A DNA stretch of 64,000 nucleotides from the NCBI GenBank assembly GCA_023954355.1, contig JAMLID010000006.1, positions 50,109 to 114,108 of the forward strand. Reading direction: 5' to 3'. The notes beneath the pieces are model-generated. The model was not told where the DNA came from and did no database searches. It was given only the letters and a program-made list of their open reading frames with translations. Below are positions 8,603 through 17,600 of this stretch, piece after piece (position 1 is the stretch's first letter; the number at the start of each line of letters is the position of its first letter). Made by a program: the position numbers and the translations under genes. This DNA comes from Oligoflexia bacterium. GTDB lineage: Bacteria > Bdellovibrionota > UBA1018 > CAIPTA01.

Positions 8603-9178
8603 ATGAAGACTTTATTCATCCTAGCTATCGCATTAGTTTCTGCTTCTGCGTATGCTCGTCCTAACACAGCTAATATGTCATGTAGCCAAGCTAACGATCT
8701 TGTTCAAAGATCTGGCGCTATCGTAATGAGCCACGGTGCTAGCTACCTTTACCAAAGATTCGTTGCTCATGGCGGATTCTGCTTAGGCGGCGAAAAAGCA
8801 GCTGCTGCTTATGCTAAAACCCTTGACAGCAACTCTTGTAAAGTTGGTTTCGTTTGTGTTGACGGACGCGACGGCGGAAACAGCGTAGTACTTCCTTCTA
8901 AAGTTCTTGCTTGTAAAGAAGGTGCGTACGGATCTGCTAAAATCACTGACTACTACCCTGATTACAACTACAGCGGAAGAGAAGCTCCTTCAATCACCAC
9001 TGTATGCCGTAACGGTAAGTACGTTCCAGTTAACGACCAAAACTGGAAAATCAAGCACTACCCTGTTAAGAAGTGCAAAGACGGTGCTACACACTACTAC
9101 CCAGAGCCAGACAGAGGTAACTACTCTGGTGTTGACAAATTTGTTTGCAGCGGTGGTAAATGGTACAAATCTAACTAA
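8603..9178 (+). CDS. Secreted Cys-containing protein, probably abundant
   Basis: The 191-residue product has a clear signal peptide (MKTLFILAIALVSASAYA) and a mature part with about nine Cys residues in paired spacing (e.g. CSQAN, FCLGG, SCKVGFVC, ACKEG, VCRNG, KKCKDG, VCSGG). Two similar segments near the C-terminus (ITDYYPDYNYSG... CRNGKYV and THYYPEPDRGNYSG... CSGGKWY) suggest an internal duplication of a small beta module. A strong AAGGAG site, CAA-rich leader, biased synonymous codons (GCT, GTT, GGT, AAC, TAC) and a perfect terminator indicate high expression. I recognise no family. Confidence 0.8.
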   Translation: MKTLFILAIALVSASAYARPNTANMSCSQANDLVQRSGAIVMSHGASYLYQRFVAHGGFCLGGEKAAAAYAKTLDSNSCKVGFVCVDGRDGGNSVVLPSKVLACKEGAYGSAKITDYYPDYNYSGREAPSITTVCRNGKYVPVNDQNWKIKHYPVKKCKDGATHYYPEPDRGNYSGVDKFVCSGGKWYKSN

Positions 9179-9201
9179 TTCATTATTAGATTAGATTACC
9201 G

Positions 9202-9238
9202 AAGAGCACTTCTCCCCCTGAGAAGTGCTCTTTTTTAT
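9202..9238 (+). terminator. Strong intrinsic terminator
   Basis: A perfect 13-bp stem AAGAGCACTTCTC / GAGAAGTGCTCTT with a CCCCT loop, followed by TTTTTATTT, downstream of the secreted-protein gene. Confidence 0.9.
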
Positions 9239-9420
9239 TTCTAGCAACTTTCCTGTATTTACCTGCTAGAAGTAATAAAATAACCGTCTTAATTGATTAA
9301 GAGTCTTACAAAGATTCGCTCAAATGATTTTTATTTAGCTCTCAGACCTCACACCCTAACAATAACTTACTGCAACAATCTTAACTTAAGTCAGTTAAAT
9401 AGTCTCCCGACCCGTATCAT

Positions 9421-10161
9421 ATGGGAGATACAAAACGTAATTTACTAATCTGCGGTATTCTAATTTCACTTCTTTATTCTTGCGGCCAGCCAGCTAATAA
9501 AATAGAGCAAGACTGCACAGGATCAAGCTGTAGCGAAGCCGACCTCAATAAGCCTATTGGAGGCGAACAGCCAATACCACCAGCAAAAGAAGAAGAGAGA
9601 AAGCCAGCAAGCGAGACTTATCGTTTTCCCGAATATGATTCTAGCTGGGGACTTACAAAAAGCACCTTTGACCATGCAGTTACTTACTACAATGCTAATT
9701 TTGATAAAATTCCCAATAAACGCTGGGTAACCGTTATTGATTTTGCCAAACATTCTAGTAAAAAAAGATTTTATTTATTCGACCTAACAAACCAATCTGT
9801 TCTTAGTTATTTAACTAGTCATGGTAAAAATTCTGATCCAGATAACGATGGGCTCGCTACCTTGTTTTCAAATACCATTAACTCTAAGCAAAGCTCTTTA
9901 GGATTTTACCTGACATCAGAAACCTATATTGGCTCAAATGGATACTCTATGAAACTAAAGGGACTCGAAAGCTCAAACGACAATGCAGAAGTTCGTTACA
10001 TTGTTGTTCATCCAGCAAGCTACGTGAGTGAAGAAGATAGTTATGCTGGCCGAAGTTGGGGTTGTCCGGCACTGGATCCAAAGCACTCTAGAGAAATTAT
10101 CGATAAAATTAAAAACGGAAGCTTACTGTTTATCGACTCAGAGCCCTATTCTAATAGATAA
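9421..10161 (+). CDS. Lipoprotein with murein L,D-transpeptidase catalytic domain
   Basis: The 246-residue product has a lipobox (LLYSCG, Cys about residue 21), a linker rich in Pro/Glu/Lys to about 65, then a YkuD_2-type domain. The catalytic region shows VIDFAKHSSKKRFYLFDL, YIVVHPASYV and GRSWGCPAL, where His and Cys (about residue 216) match the L,D-transpeptidase active site. It would cross-link or anchor proteins to peptidoglycan from the membrane face. The ATG follows a TATCAT box almost directly with no clear ribosome binding site, so the message may be nearly leaderless. Confidence 0.85.
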   Translation: MGDTKRNLLICGILISLLYSCGQPANKIEQDCTGSSCSEADLNKPIGGEQPIPPAKEEERKPASETYRFPEYDSSWGLTKSTFDHAVTYYNANFDKIPNKRWVTVIDFAKHSSKKRFYLFDLTNQSVLSYLTSHGKNSDPDNDGLATLFSNTINSKQSSLGFYLTSETYIGSNGYSMKLKGLESSNDNAEVRYIVVHPASYVSEEDSYAGRSWGCPALDPKHSREIIDKIKNGSLLFIDSEPYSNR

Positions 10162-10347
10162 TCAAATTCTATTATCTGCAAAGATTTTCAACACTTAGGA
10201 AGTTTATCGCGTAAGCTATCTGTAAACTAAAATTCTAGCCCTAAGAAGACACAAACCCTAAACCAGCTATTATTCATCAGTAGCTCTTGCTTTAGCCAAA
10301 GGATGCAGATATTTCTCTCTCACGCAAAAATAGGGAGGGTATGTAGT

Positions 10348-10755
10348 ATGTTGAAAGAATTTAAAGCCTTTGCAATGAAGGGCAATGTGGTCGATATGGC
10401 TGTGGGTGTAATCATTGGGGGAGCCTTTGGTAAAATCGTAAGCTCACTAGTCAATGATATTATTATGCCTCCGATTGGTAAGCTAATGGGTGGTGTAGAC
10501 TTTTCTAATCTCTTCATCAACCTAACACAAACACCAGCTGCCTCTCTTGATGAAGCAAAAAAGCTGGGACTAGCTACCATCAACTACGGTACTTTCGTAA
10601 ACACAGTATTAGATTTCTTAATCGTAGCTTTCGCTATTTTCATGGTAATCAAGCAACTCAATCGCTTCAAAAAAGAAGAAGCTCCTGCAGCCCCTGCAGC
10701 ACCTCCAGAAGACATTACTCTTCTTAGAGAAATTCGCGATCTTTTGAAAAAATAG
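10348..10755 (+). CDS. mscL: Large-conductance mechanosensitive channel
   Basis: The 135-residue product begins [20 protein letters not shown], typical MscL N-terminus. Two membrane helices follow (about 14-45 with the Gly-rich pore segment, and about 78-100) and a charged C-terminal bundle helix ([14 protein letters not shown]) after an Ala/Pro linker. The start at 10348 is preferred over an in-frame codon at 10303 because GGGAGGG lies just upstream and the family starts here. It opens under membrane tension to release solutes during osmotic downshock. Confidence 0.97.
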   Translation: MLKEFKAFAMKGNVVDMAVGVIIGGAFGKIVSSLVNDIIMPPIGKLMGGVDFSNLFINLTQTPAASLDEAKKLGLATINYGTFVNTVLDFLIVAFAIFMVIKQLNRFKKEEAPAAPAAPPEDITLLREIRDLLKK

Positions 10756-10763
10756 ATAAATTT

Positions 10764-10810
10764 AAAAGCCAAGCTTGCAAAAACAATTCGAGCAAACTTG
10801 GCTTTTAAAA
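10764..10810 (+). terminator. Intrinsic terminator after mscL
   Basis: AAAAGCCAAG(C)TTGC and GCAAA(C)TTGGCTTTT pair as a long stem, followed by an A-rich tail; T-rich in both directions. Confidence 0.65.
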
Positions 10811-10947
10811 AAATTCAATGATTTTAAATATTTATATATTTTAAAAGACCTGATTTTTAATTGACAATAATACTTAGGTATCATAATATCGCAATGCGCT
10901 ATTCGAGCGTATTGCGTTAACCGCATATAAGGCAGGTTTTAAAAATT

Positions 10948-11265
10948 ATGAGCGAATCCGTTGTTTCTCTTAAAGCATACAAAACCCTAAAAGAGTGCCA
11001 AAAACTCTTTCAAGGATACCGTACTCGCGTTCACAAAATGGAAAAAGTTGATCTTCTATTAGAGCTTGAGCGCTATAAAAAAGAGTCGGCTAATTATCCT
11101 CACCATTTACTTACTGTGGTAAAAGGTGAAATTTTAATGGAAGCCATTAAAGGAAAATCTTTAACCGATGAGCTCAGAAACTTTGCGGCAAACGAAGAAA
11201 AAAGAATCAAAGTCGAGATGTACAAACGCCTACATGATGAGTGGACAAACGATAAGACTAGCTAA
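10948..11265 (+). CDS. Conserved-looking cytoplasmic protein of unknown function
   Basis: The 105-residue product is helical and charged, with no signal peptide or membrane segment, and no family that I recognise. A segment LKECQKLFQGYRTRVHKMEK could form a helical hairpin. The gene ends 3 bases from the stop codon of the convergent asparaginase gene, so transcripts probably overlap. GGCAGG lies 12-17 nt before the ATG. Confidence 0.65.
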   Translation: MSESVVSLKAYKTLKECQKLFQGYRTRVHKMEKVDLLLELERYKKESANYPHHLLTVVKGEILMEAIKGKSLTDELRNFAANEEKRIKVEMYKRLHDEWTNDKTS

Positions 11266-11268
11266 ACG

Positions 11269-12288
11269 CTATCTAGAAACATATTGCCCTACGACTTCTC
11301 CTGACCATCTTTTATTCAAGAAACTCTGATCAGTTACATCAAAGCCATATTCTCTCAAAATAAATCCCAAAGCGGCCTTTGCCGCTCGTTCGTGGCCATC
11401 TTCTACTTTTAGACAAATCCCCAATTTGAGCTGCTCGATCCAAGCAAGGTAAACTCCCTCTGCTCCGATTTTTGCTAATACTCTACCGTCTGTAGACTGA
11501 GAAACTTTTGTACAAAAACTATTACTACCACCAACTAGAAAAGAATTTTGCTTCATAGTCTTATTAATCAACTGAAATTTTTCTGCATACTCAGCACCAC
11601 TATTTTTTGGACTAGCTAGACGATAGGCATAATCTGCAAGATGCCCTAAGGGAATCTGATACGTAGGGATTCCACAGCCATCAATACCCCACTGGAGCTT
11701 ATCAAATGAAAGCTCAAAGAAATTTGTAAAATATCTTCGATAATCCACTTGTAGCGGGTGCGAGTAATTTGAGTAGCCTTGAAGTTCATAATCTAACTCT
11801 CGGCAATGTAAGAGCATACCAAGGTGCTTGCCTGAGCAATTATTATGAATGGGACAAGGCTCTTTCTTTGCTTGAATTAGGTCTATTTCTGCCTGTCGAT
11901 TGAAAGGATAGTGAGCACCACATTCTAAATACTCTAAAGAGATATTTCTTCTCTTTGCCCATGATTGAATATTATTTACGTGCTCTTCTTCTCCATGGTG
12001 AGAAGCACAAGCCAATGCCAGTTCTGAGTCTTGAATCGCGCCGCTCTCTATGAGCTTTCGATCAAACCACAAGCTTGCTTGCAAAGGCTTTAATACAGAT
12101 CGCGCAAAAGTAGGTAAAGCCTCGCTACCCCACTGAGCTTCGGTTTTACCTACATCAGATCGAACAACAATATGTATCCTATGAAAGCTCTCTACTCCAT
12201 TGCCTCTAAGTAGAGCAATCTCTAAAGGCTCTTCTCGCTGAGAAGGCAGCCTATGTTGATCAATATGCAGATAGGGATTCTCTCTCAT
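11269..12288 (-). CDS. L-asparaginase, asparaginase II (thermolabile) family
   Basis: The 339-residue product matches the PF06089 family (Rhizobium etli-type asparaginase), not the EcA/AnsA families. Visible signatures are VVRSDVGKTEAQWGS, FARSVLKPLQA (catalytic Ser-Lys region), ALACASHHGEEEHV, CPIHNNCSGKHLGML and GIDGCGIPTYQIPL. It hydrolyses asparagine to aspartate and ammonia in the cytoplasm. It lies 6 bp after the PhoH-type gene and is probably co-transcribed with it. This family binds zinc near the Cys/His motifs, which are present. Confidence 0.9.
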   Translation of the reverse strand: MRENPYLHIDQHRLPSQREEPLEIALLRGNGVESFHRIHIVVRSDVGKTEAQWGSEALPTFARSVLKPLQASLWFDRKLIESGAIQDSELALACASHHGEEEHVNNIQSWAKRRNISLEYLECGAHYPFNRQAEIDLIQAKKEPCPIHNNCSGKHLGMLLHCRELDYELQGYSNYSHPLQVDYRRYFTNFFELSFDKLQWGIDGCGIPTYQIPLGHLADYAYRLASPKNSGAEYAEKFQLINKTMKQNSFLVGGSNSFCTKVSQSTDGRVLAKIGAEGVYLAWIEQLKLGICLKVEDGHERAAKAALGFILREYGFDVTDQSFLNKRWSGEVVGQYVSR

Positions 12289-12294
12289 ACAAGC

Positions 12295-13638
12295 TTATTG
12301 CATAAGCTGTGTAGCTAATTCAGATAGCTTAGAGCGCTCACCTTTAACCATTGTTACATGGCCAGCAATAGCTTCGTTTTTAAAACACTCAACTACATTT
12401 GCTAGACCGTTATTCATACTATCTAAGTAAGGATGGTCAATTTGCATAGTATCTCCTGTGAGAACAATCTTCGTACCATCGCCCGCTCTTGTAATAATTG
12501 TCTTTAACTCGTGTGGGGTTAAGTTTTGTGCTTCGTCTACAATCATAAACTGATTAGGAATCGTTCGCCCTCTGATATAGGTTAATGGTTCAATATTTAA
12601 GAGTCCCTGATTCATTAGCTCTTGCGTTCCTTTACCAGCGCCTCTTCGCGTAGATTTAGAGACGGTACTCACTCCAAACAAAAAGTCGATATTATCAAAT
12701 ATTGGCTGCATATAAGGATTCAATTTTTCTTCAATTGTACCTGGCAAGTAACCAATATCATGCCCCATTGGCATTACAGGCCTACTCACTAATAATCGAG
12801 AATATAGACCTTCGTCTACGGTTTTTGATAACCCTGCTGCGATAGCTAAAAGCGTTTTACCCGTACCTGCCTTACCCACCAGACTCACAAGTTTTATTTC
12901 ATCATTTAATAAAAGATCTATCGCAAAAGCCTGTTCAGCATTACGAGGATAAACTCCCCATAAACCTTCAGATGGCTTAAATACAGGTACGATTTCATTT
13001 TGCGCAAGATCAAATCTTCCAATAGCCGTATGGTTAGAGTTTGAATCATCTTTTATAAAAACAAATTGATTTGGGTTTAATTTTCTATCAACCAAACTAA
13101 TATTAAGTTTTCTCTTTGCATAAAACTCATCAATGAGTTCGCCCTTCACATTAATAGATGAAGTACCTGTATAAATATCTTCAACTTCAAATTTTGATGG
13201 TTCGTAGTCTTCTGCTCTAACACCGCAGGCATCAGCTTTAATTCTTAAGTTAATATCCTTAGAAACAAAAATTACTTCCTTCTCTTTTCTGTCTCTAGAA
13301 AGTTTTTTTGCTAAAGCAAGCATTTGGTTATCTGCCTTAGTTAAATCTAAATCAGGCAATTCGGGAATTTTTTCTGTATTCCCAATATCTATAATTAATT
13401 TACCACCACTCTTTAAGGGAATTCCCTTAGATAAAGCACCCTGCGCTCTTAGTTCATCAATCACTCGAGAAAAGGTTCTTGCGTTACGTCCGTTCTCACT
13501 CATGTCACGCTTAAATCGATCTACTTCTTCTACAACAACAATAGGAATCACCACGTCATGTTCGGCGAATTTAAATACTGCATGTGGATCAAAAAGAACT
13601 ACGTTTGTATCGATAATAAATATTTTTTTGTTTTCCAA
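12295..13638 (-). CDS. PIN domain-PhoH ATPase fusion
   Basis: The 447-residue product has an N-terminal PIN nuclease domain (about 1-145, IIDTNVVLFDP with acidic residues further on). A linker and a PhoH-type RecA-like ATPase follow (about 225-447) with Walker A LVGKAGTGKT, Walker B FMIVDEAQNLT and the helix motif VVLTGDTMQID. This is the PhoH2/YlaK architecture, tied to RNA unwinding and cleavage. The start codon is TTG at 13638 with AGGAA a few bases upstream. It is likely co-transcribed with the asparaginase gene downstream. Confidence 0.92.
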   Translation of the reverse strand: MENKKIFIIDTNVVLFDPHAVFKFAEHDVVIPIVVVEEVDRFKRDMSENGRNARTFSRVIDELRAQGALSKGIPLKSGGKLIIDIGNTEKIPELPDLDLTKADNQMLALAKKLSRDRKEKEVIFVSKDINLRIKADACGVRAEDYEPSKFEVEDIYTGTSSINVKGELIDEFYAKRKLNISLVDRKLNPNQFVFIKDDSNSNHTAIGRFDLAQNEIVPVFKPSEGLWGVYPRNAEQAFAIDLLLNDEIKLVSLVGKAGTGKTLLAIAAGLSKTVDEGLYSRLLVSRPVMPMGHDIGYLPGTIEEKLNPYMQPIFDNIDFLFGVSTVSKSTRRGAGKGTQELMNQGLLNIEPLTYIRGRTIPNQFMIVDEAQNLTPHELKTIITRAGDGTKIVLTGDTMQIDHPYLDSMNNGLANVVECFKNEAIAGHVTMVKGERSKLSELATQLMQ

Positions 13639-13670
13639 TTTATTCCTACTTTCTACTCAACTTAAAATTG

Positions 13671-15203
13671 CTACGCTAGCTGCTCTTTCTTTAACGCCTC
13701 AGATATAAAGTACTCTATTGCCTCCTTATCTTCTTGCTTTAAATTTTCAAACTTTAACGCATATCCAGGTGGAATCTTAGGGATCTTTCCAATTACTAAA
13801 GCGCGACACGATATAGCTCTTTCAATAACGGCTGGCATAATTTTAATTTCAATTACTTCGCCTAAGTTTAATTCAGACTTGGGTAGCTCTAATAAAATAC
13901 CACCAGCACTTAAATTCACACAGCTACCAACCACTAAACCAAGCCTACAAGTAACTTGAACATCACTAATGTAAGGCACTCTTGGATGTCTTCTTTTGAT
14001 CAAAATTTTTTGCTTCTCAACTCCGCGCTCAATCACTGTTTCTACAGAGAACTGAACATTGAACTCATATTGCTGAGATATTTTCACAAACCGATTAGTG
14101 CCTACTTTTGAAATTTTATCGTTCTTAGATAGCTTGCCTTCATCTAAAAACTTTTTTATGTCTAAAAATCGAAAAGGCCCAACAGCATTATCTGATACGC
14201 CTTGCTTGATCAGCCAAATTGCATCTGAAGAAATCTCTGCAGTGATTCCATCGTAACTACCTTGGTCTCTATCATTTTTTTCTTTAGTAAGTTTTGCTGG
14301 CGGCATCGTTGGTTTTAATGGTACCGACGCTACGGGTGGCGGCTTTGGTGGCCCACCAGCAGCGGTTGATGATCCTAGCTTAGGCACAGCCTTTGGCATT
14401 TCTACTTTCTTGGCACTTTCTAATTCAGCACTTAAACCCAAGGCAGAAAATGCCATGGTAATATCTTCTCTCTCATGCTCATCCGCCGAAGAATTTGATA
14501 TAGCTTCTGCTGTCTTTTCAGGCATAGGAGAAAAACTAACTTTCCCTGGCTGTGAATCAGCAGACGAAGGTAAAGGTGGTGGCACATCCGAGTCAGCAGC
14601 AGAAATATCTGTCTCTGATGCCGTTACTTCATTTAAATCTAGCGCAATAGAAGGGTTCGATTGCTCGACTTCCTTCTCTGCATTTAACGAAAGTTTCGGA
14701 GCCGCTGGCGGCACAGCAGATGGCGGCACAGCAGATGGCGACGCAGGTGATGGCGACGCAGGTGATGACATCCCCGCCCCGACTGGACGCTCTTTGGGTA
14801 AAGGTCTGAGTAAACTGCTAATTGCTTTTACCGCTTTTACCTTTCTCCACTCTTTATCGCCCTCAACAAAAACCCAAGTATTTTCACAAACGCCCTGCGA
14901 GGCTGCATTATTCTTAACTTCTTGCAGAGAAAATGGTCCGCGAACCATTCCCTGAGAAGACTCAACGCTTGTTTGCCAAAAATAAATTAATTTCTTTTCA
15001 GGAACAACAGTCGGCTTTTGCTCAAAAATTTTTTGAAATAAAGAATGATCTCCAACTCTAGACCAAGAACCTAATTGTGTATCAAAAATAAAATCAGAAA
15101 AGCCAATACTACCTTCTGAAACCATAGAACGTAATTCTGAAGAAGCTAGAGTGAGCTCTTCACCACTAAGCTTACGAACAATCAATTTTGAAATATTCGT
15201 CAT
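13671..15203 (-). CDS. GYF_2-GYF_2-PilZ protein
   Basis: The 510-residue product has two GYF_2-type modules near the N-terminus (about residues 15-60 and 70-125, the second with GPFSLQEVKNNAA). A low-complexity Pro/Ala/Ser region follows (about 140-300), then a third GYF_2-like module (IWLIKQGVSDNAVGPFRFLDIKK is its core region, about 325-370) and a C-terminal PilZ domain (about 400-505, RRHPRVPY, NLSAGGILLEL). The RxxxR and (D/N)xSxxG motifs for c-di-GMP binding are present. It probably couples c-di-GMP to a protein partner through the GYF modules. It pairs with a shorter paralogue just upstream at 15219. Confidence 0.85.
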   Translation of the reverse strand: MTNISKLIVRKLSGEELTLASSELRSMVSEGSIGFSDFIFDTQLGSWSRVGDHSLFQKIFEQKPTVVPEKKLIYFWQTSVESSQGMVRGPFSLQEVKNNAASQGVCENTWVFVEGDKEWRKVKAVKAISSLLRPLPKERPVGAGMSSPASPSPASPSAVPPSAVPPAAPKLSLNAEKEVEQSNPSIALDLNEVTASETDISAADSDVPPPLPSSADSQPGKVSFSPMPEKTAEAISNSSADEHEREDITMAFSALGLSAELESAKKVEMPKAVPKLGSSTAAGGPPKPPPVASVPLKPTMPPAKLTKEKNDRDQGSYDGITAEISSDAIWLIKQGVSDNAVGPFRFLDIKKFLDEGKLSKNDKISKVGTNRFVKISQQYEFNVQFSVETVIERGVEKQKILIKRRHPRVPYISDVQVTCRLGLVVGSCVNLSAGGILLELPKSELNLGEVIEIKIMPAVIERAISCRALVIGKIPKIPPGYALKFENLKQEDKEAIEYFISEALKKEQLA

Positions 15204-15218
15204 TTACGTTGAAGTCCT

Positions 15219-16034
15219 TTACTTTCCTGCTATCGACTCCGCAAAAGTGGCAATTCGTTTTCTATCTTCTTCTTCTAAGTAAATAAATTTTACGTTGTAA
15301 CCACTTGGAGGGCCTTTGGTAATTTGTGTGATCTCGGCAATACAGTTGAATGGAGTGCTTACTCCACCTGGTGTAAAATGTATTTTTATTCGGTCACCTT
15401 TATGATGAGACGGTTTTGCTACTTCTAAAAAAGCGCCGCCTTCAGATAACGAACGCGCAGATCCGAACAAAACTCTTTTCTCGTCATGAAGAATAACTTC
15501 ACTCTCATAAGGAACCCTAGGAAATCTTCTTTGTATAAAAACTTTTTCAGAACCAAAGCTTTTCAAATGAGCAAGCTTGCGAAGAACTTCTTCTTCAAAC
15601 TCTGGGCAAAGACGCAATCGAGTCCAATCATCAAAGCCCGGCTTCCAAACAAAGTCATCCGGCGCACAACCATTAGTTTGCAATAACCGAACTAGCTCTA
15701 AGAAGCGGTATGGTCCGAATTTTGAATTGTCTCTATATAAAAACCAAATAGGCTCATTAGAAATTCCAATATCTTGAGAAAAGGTTTCATTCTTAAACTC
15801 TCTCTCAGCAAGTTTCTTTTCTTTATCGACTTCGATCCCAGGAGGTGGCTCTACTGGAGGCGGAAAATCCTGTGCGAAATAACTCGCAAGCATAAGCCAC
15901 TCTTGCTTTGTCTGACTCCAGAGATAGTCGGTATAGGATAAACTACCCTCCTCTAATCGTTTCTTGATTTGTTTTAACGGAAGAGGACCTTCCGAATGAC
16001 CAGATGTGAATACAAAATTTTCATTTACTGACAA
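15219..16034 (-). CDS. GYF_2-GYF_2-PilZ protein, shorter paralogue
   Basis: The 271-residue product has a GYF_2-like module (about 5-50, SEGPLPLKQIKKRLEEGSLS), a second one (about 90-140, GPYRFLELVRLLQ) and a C-terminal PilZ domain (about 165-270, RRFPRVPY, RSLSEGGAFLEV). It lacks the long Pro/Ala linker of the neighbour at 13671 but otherwise has the same order, so the two look like tandem duplicates. The start codon is TTG at 16034, supported by GGGAGG about 9 nt upstream. It is presumed to be a c-di-GMP effector. Confidence 0.85.
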   Translation of the reverse strand: MSVNENFVFTSGHSEGPLPLKQIKKRLEEGSLSYTDYLWSQTKQEWLMLASYFAQDFPPPVEPPPGIEVDKEKKLAEREFKNETFSQDIGISNEPIWFLYRDNSKFGPYRFLELVRLLQTNGCAPDDFVWKPGFDDWTRLRLCPEFEEEVLRKLAHLKSFGSEKVFIQRRFPRVPYESEVILHDEKRVLFGSARSLSEGGAFLEVAKPSHHKGDRIKIHFTPGGVSTPFNCIAEITQITKGPPSGYNVKFIYLEEEDRKRIATFAESIAGK

Positions 16035-16268
16035 GAGGGACCTCCCTGTTCCACCGCTCTTCTCCCCTTTGATTGTAACAAATGGAGAGATTTGAGCAAG
16101 TTCAGGAGCAGCAGAAAGATAAAAAAATCCATAGATTTCAGTATTTTCATGCTTTGCGTAAAAACGAGCGCTTTAGACAAGAACTTAGACGATAGCTTGC
16201 TAGATTTTCTTATTAATCCTCAAAAAGACCTGGAATTCTAGAGTTTTTTCAACTATTGTGCCCGAACT

Positions 16269-16463
16269 ATGGCTGTACCAAAAAAGAAAACTACTCGCGC
16301 AAGACGCGATTTACGAAGACATTCTAGCGCATACCGATTGCACGCTGCTAATTCTATTCTTTGCTCTAATTGTGGAGTTCCTTCACTTTCACACAGAATC
16401 TGTGGTGAGTGTGGTAACTACAACGGCAAACAAATTTTAGCGAACAAATCAGCAGAAGCCTAA
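16269..16463 (+). CDS. rpmF: 50S ribosomal protein L32
   Basis: The 64-residue product starts MAVPKKKTTRARRDLRR and has the zinc-ribbon pairs CSNC and CGEC of L32. It heads the conserved rpmF-plsX-fabH-fab gene order. Confidence 0.97.
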   Translation: MAVPKKKTTRARRDLRRHSSAYRLHAANSILCSNCGVPSLSHRICGECGNYNGKQILANKSAEA

Positions 16464-16488
16464 TACTTAGGCCAGCGGTAATAGCAGA

Positions 16489-17589
16489 ATGTCGTCAAGC
16501 GGAATCCAATCGACCGTATACCTAGACGCAATGGGGGGCGATCTTGCGCCTAAGGTAAATGTTCGTGGAGCATTGATTGCTAGCGCAGAAAAAAAAGACA
16601 TTAAAATTGTTCTCGTTGGCGAAGAAAAAAAGCTTACTTCTCTCTTAGATACCGAAAGCAAAAAAGTAAAGGGTCACGACCTGAGTCGCATTTCTATTGT
16701 TCACACCAATGAGTGGATCAAAATGGACGACCACCCCTCTTCTGCTGTTCGGCAAAAAAAAGACGCTTCTATAAATATTGCGATGAAACTAGCTGCTCAA
16801 GAAAAAAACTCTGCGTTCTTAAGCGCGGGAAACTCTGGAGCCGCTCTTGCCTCGGCCATTCTCTATATGAAGAGAATCGAAGGCGTAGAACGCCCAGCAA
16901 TTGCAGCTCCACTACCCACTACCCGAGGATTTCTTTTACTCTTAGATGCTGGAGCAAATACGCAGTGTAAACCAATTCATCTGGCTCAATGGGCAATTCT
17001 TGGGTCTCACTATTATAAGTCTATTTTTCAAGGCACTCAGGGAAGCGTGGGAATTCTCTCTAACGGCAGTGAAGACTCAAAAGGTACAGATCTTACTAGA
17101 CAAACCAATGAAGTTTTAAAGCACTTACAAGCAAAAAGCGTTTTCGAAGAAGATATATACAAAGGCTATGTAGAAGGTGGACGACTTTTTCATGGAAACT
17201 GTGATGTCGTTGTATGTGATGGCTTCACAGGTAATTTAGTTCTAAAAAGCCTTGAAGGCCTTGCCCTTGCGGTAACTGACTTATTAAAGAAAGAAATTAA
17301 ACAAGATTGGCTCGCTATGGTAGGTGCTGTTTTTGCCCTAAGGGCAATGAAAAAGCTCAAGCAAAGAACTGACTACGCTGAAGTCGGTGCAGCTCCCCTT
17401 ATTGGTGTAAATGGCCACGCCTTTATTTCTCACGGTAGAAGCAACGCTAAAGCGATAAAAAACGGAATCATACGAGCCAGTGAAAGCGCCCGTACGAATC
17501 TTCCTGAAACATTGCAGAAAGTCATTCAAGACTCACAAAAACTCATTGACCAATATCTAGATAAGGTAGAGTCTGAAAAAAAAGCTTGA
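16489..17589 (+). CDS. plsX: Phosphate acyltransferase
   Basis: The 366-residue product has the PlsX signatures VYLDAMGGDLAPK near the N-terminus, FLSAGNSGAALA, LLLDAGANTQCKP and DVVVCDGFTGNLVLK. It makes acyl-phosphate from acyl-ACP, the first step toward phosphatidic acid. It lies 25 bp after rpmF and its TGA is followed by fabH after 11 bp, so the genes form one operon. Confidence 0.97.
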   Translation: MSSSGIQSTVYLDAMGGDLAPKVNVRGALIASAEKKDIKIVLVGEEKKLTSLLDTESKKVKGHDLSRISIVHTNEWIKMDDHPSSAVRQKKDASINIAMKLAAQEKNSAFLSAGNSGAALASAILYMKRIEGVERPAIAAPLPTTRGFLLLLDAGANTQCKPIHLAQWAILGSHYYKSIFQGTQGSVGILSNGSEDSKGTDLTRQTNEVLKHLQAKSVFEEDIYKGYVEGGRLFHGNCDVVVCDGFTGNLVLKSLEGLALAVTDLLKKEIKQDWLAMVGAVFALRAMKKLKQRTDYAEVGAAPLIGVNGHAFISHGRSNAKAIKNGIIRASESARTNLPETLQKVIQDSQKLIDQYLDKVESEKKA

Positions 17590-17600
17590 GGAGAGCAACG

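Noticed and set aside
8907..9194. 95-codon frame inside the secreted-protein gene
   Set aside because: Thr/Leu-rich out-of-frame reading of a biased-codon gene; the in-frame protein has the signal peptide and Cys pattern.
14410..14955. 181-codon plus-strand frame inside the GYF_2-PilZ gene
   Set aside because: It reads the opposite strand of the Ala/Pro/Ser-rich linker; codon bias of the minus-strand gene opens this frame.
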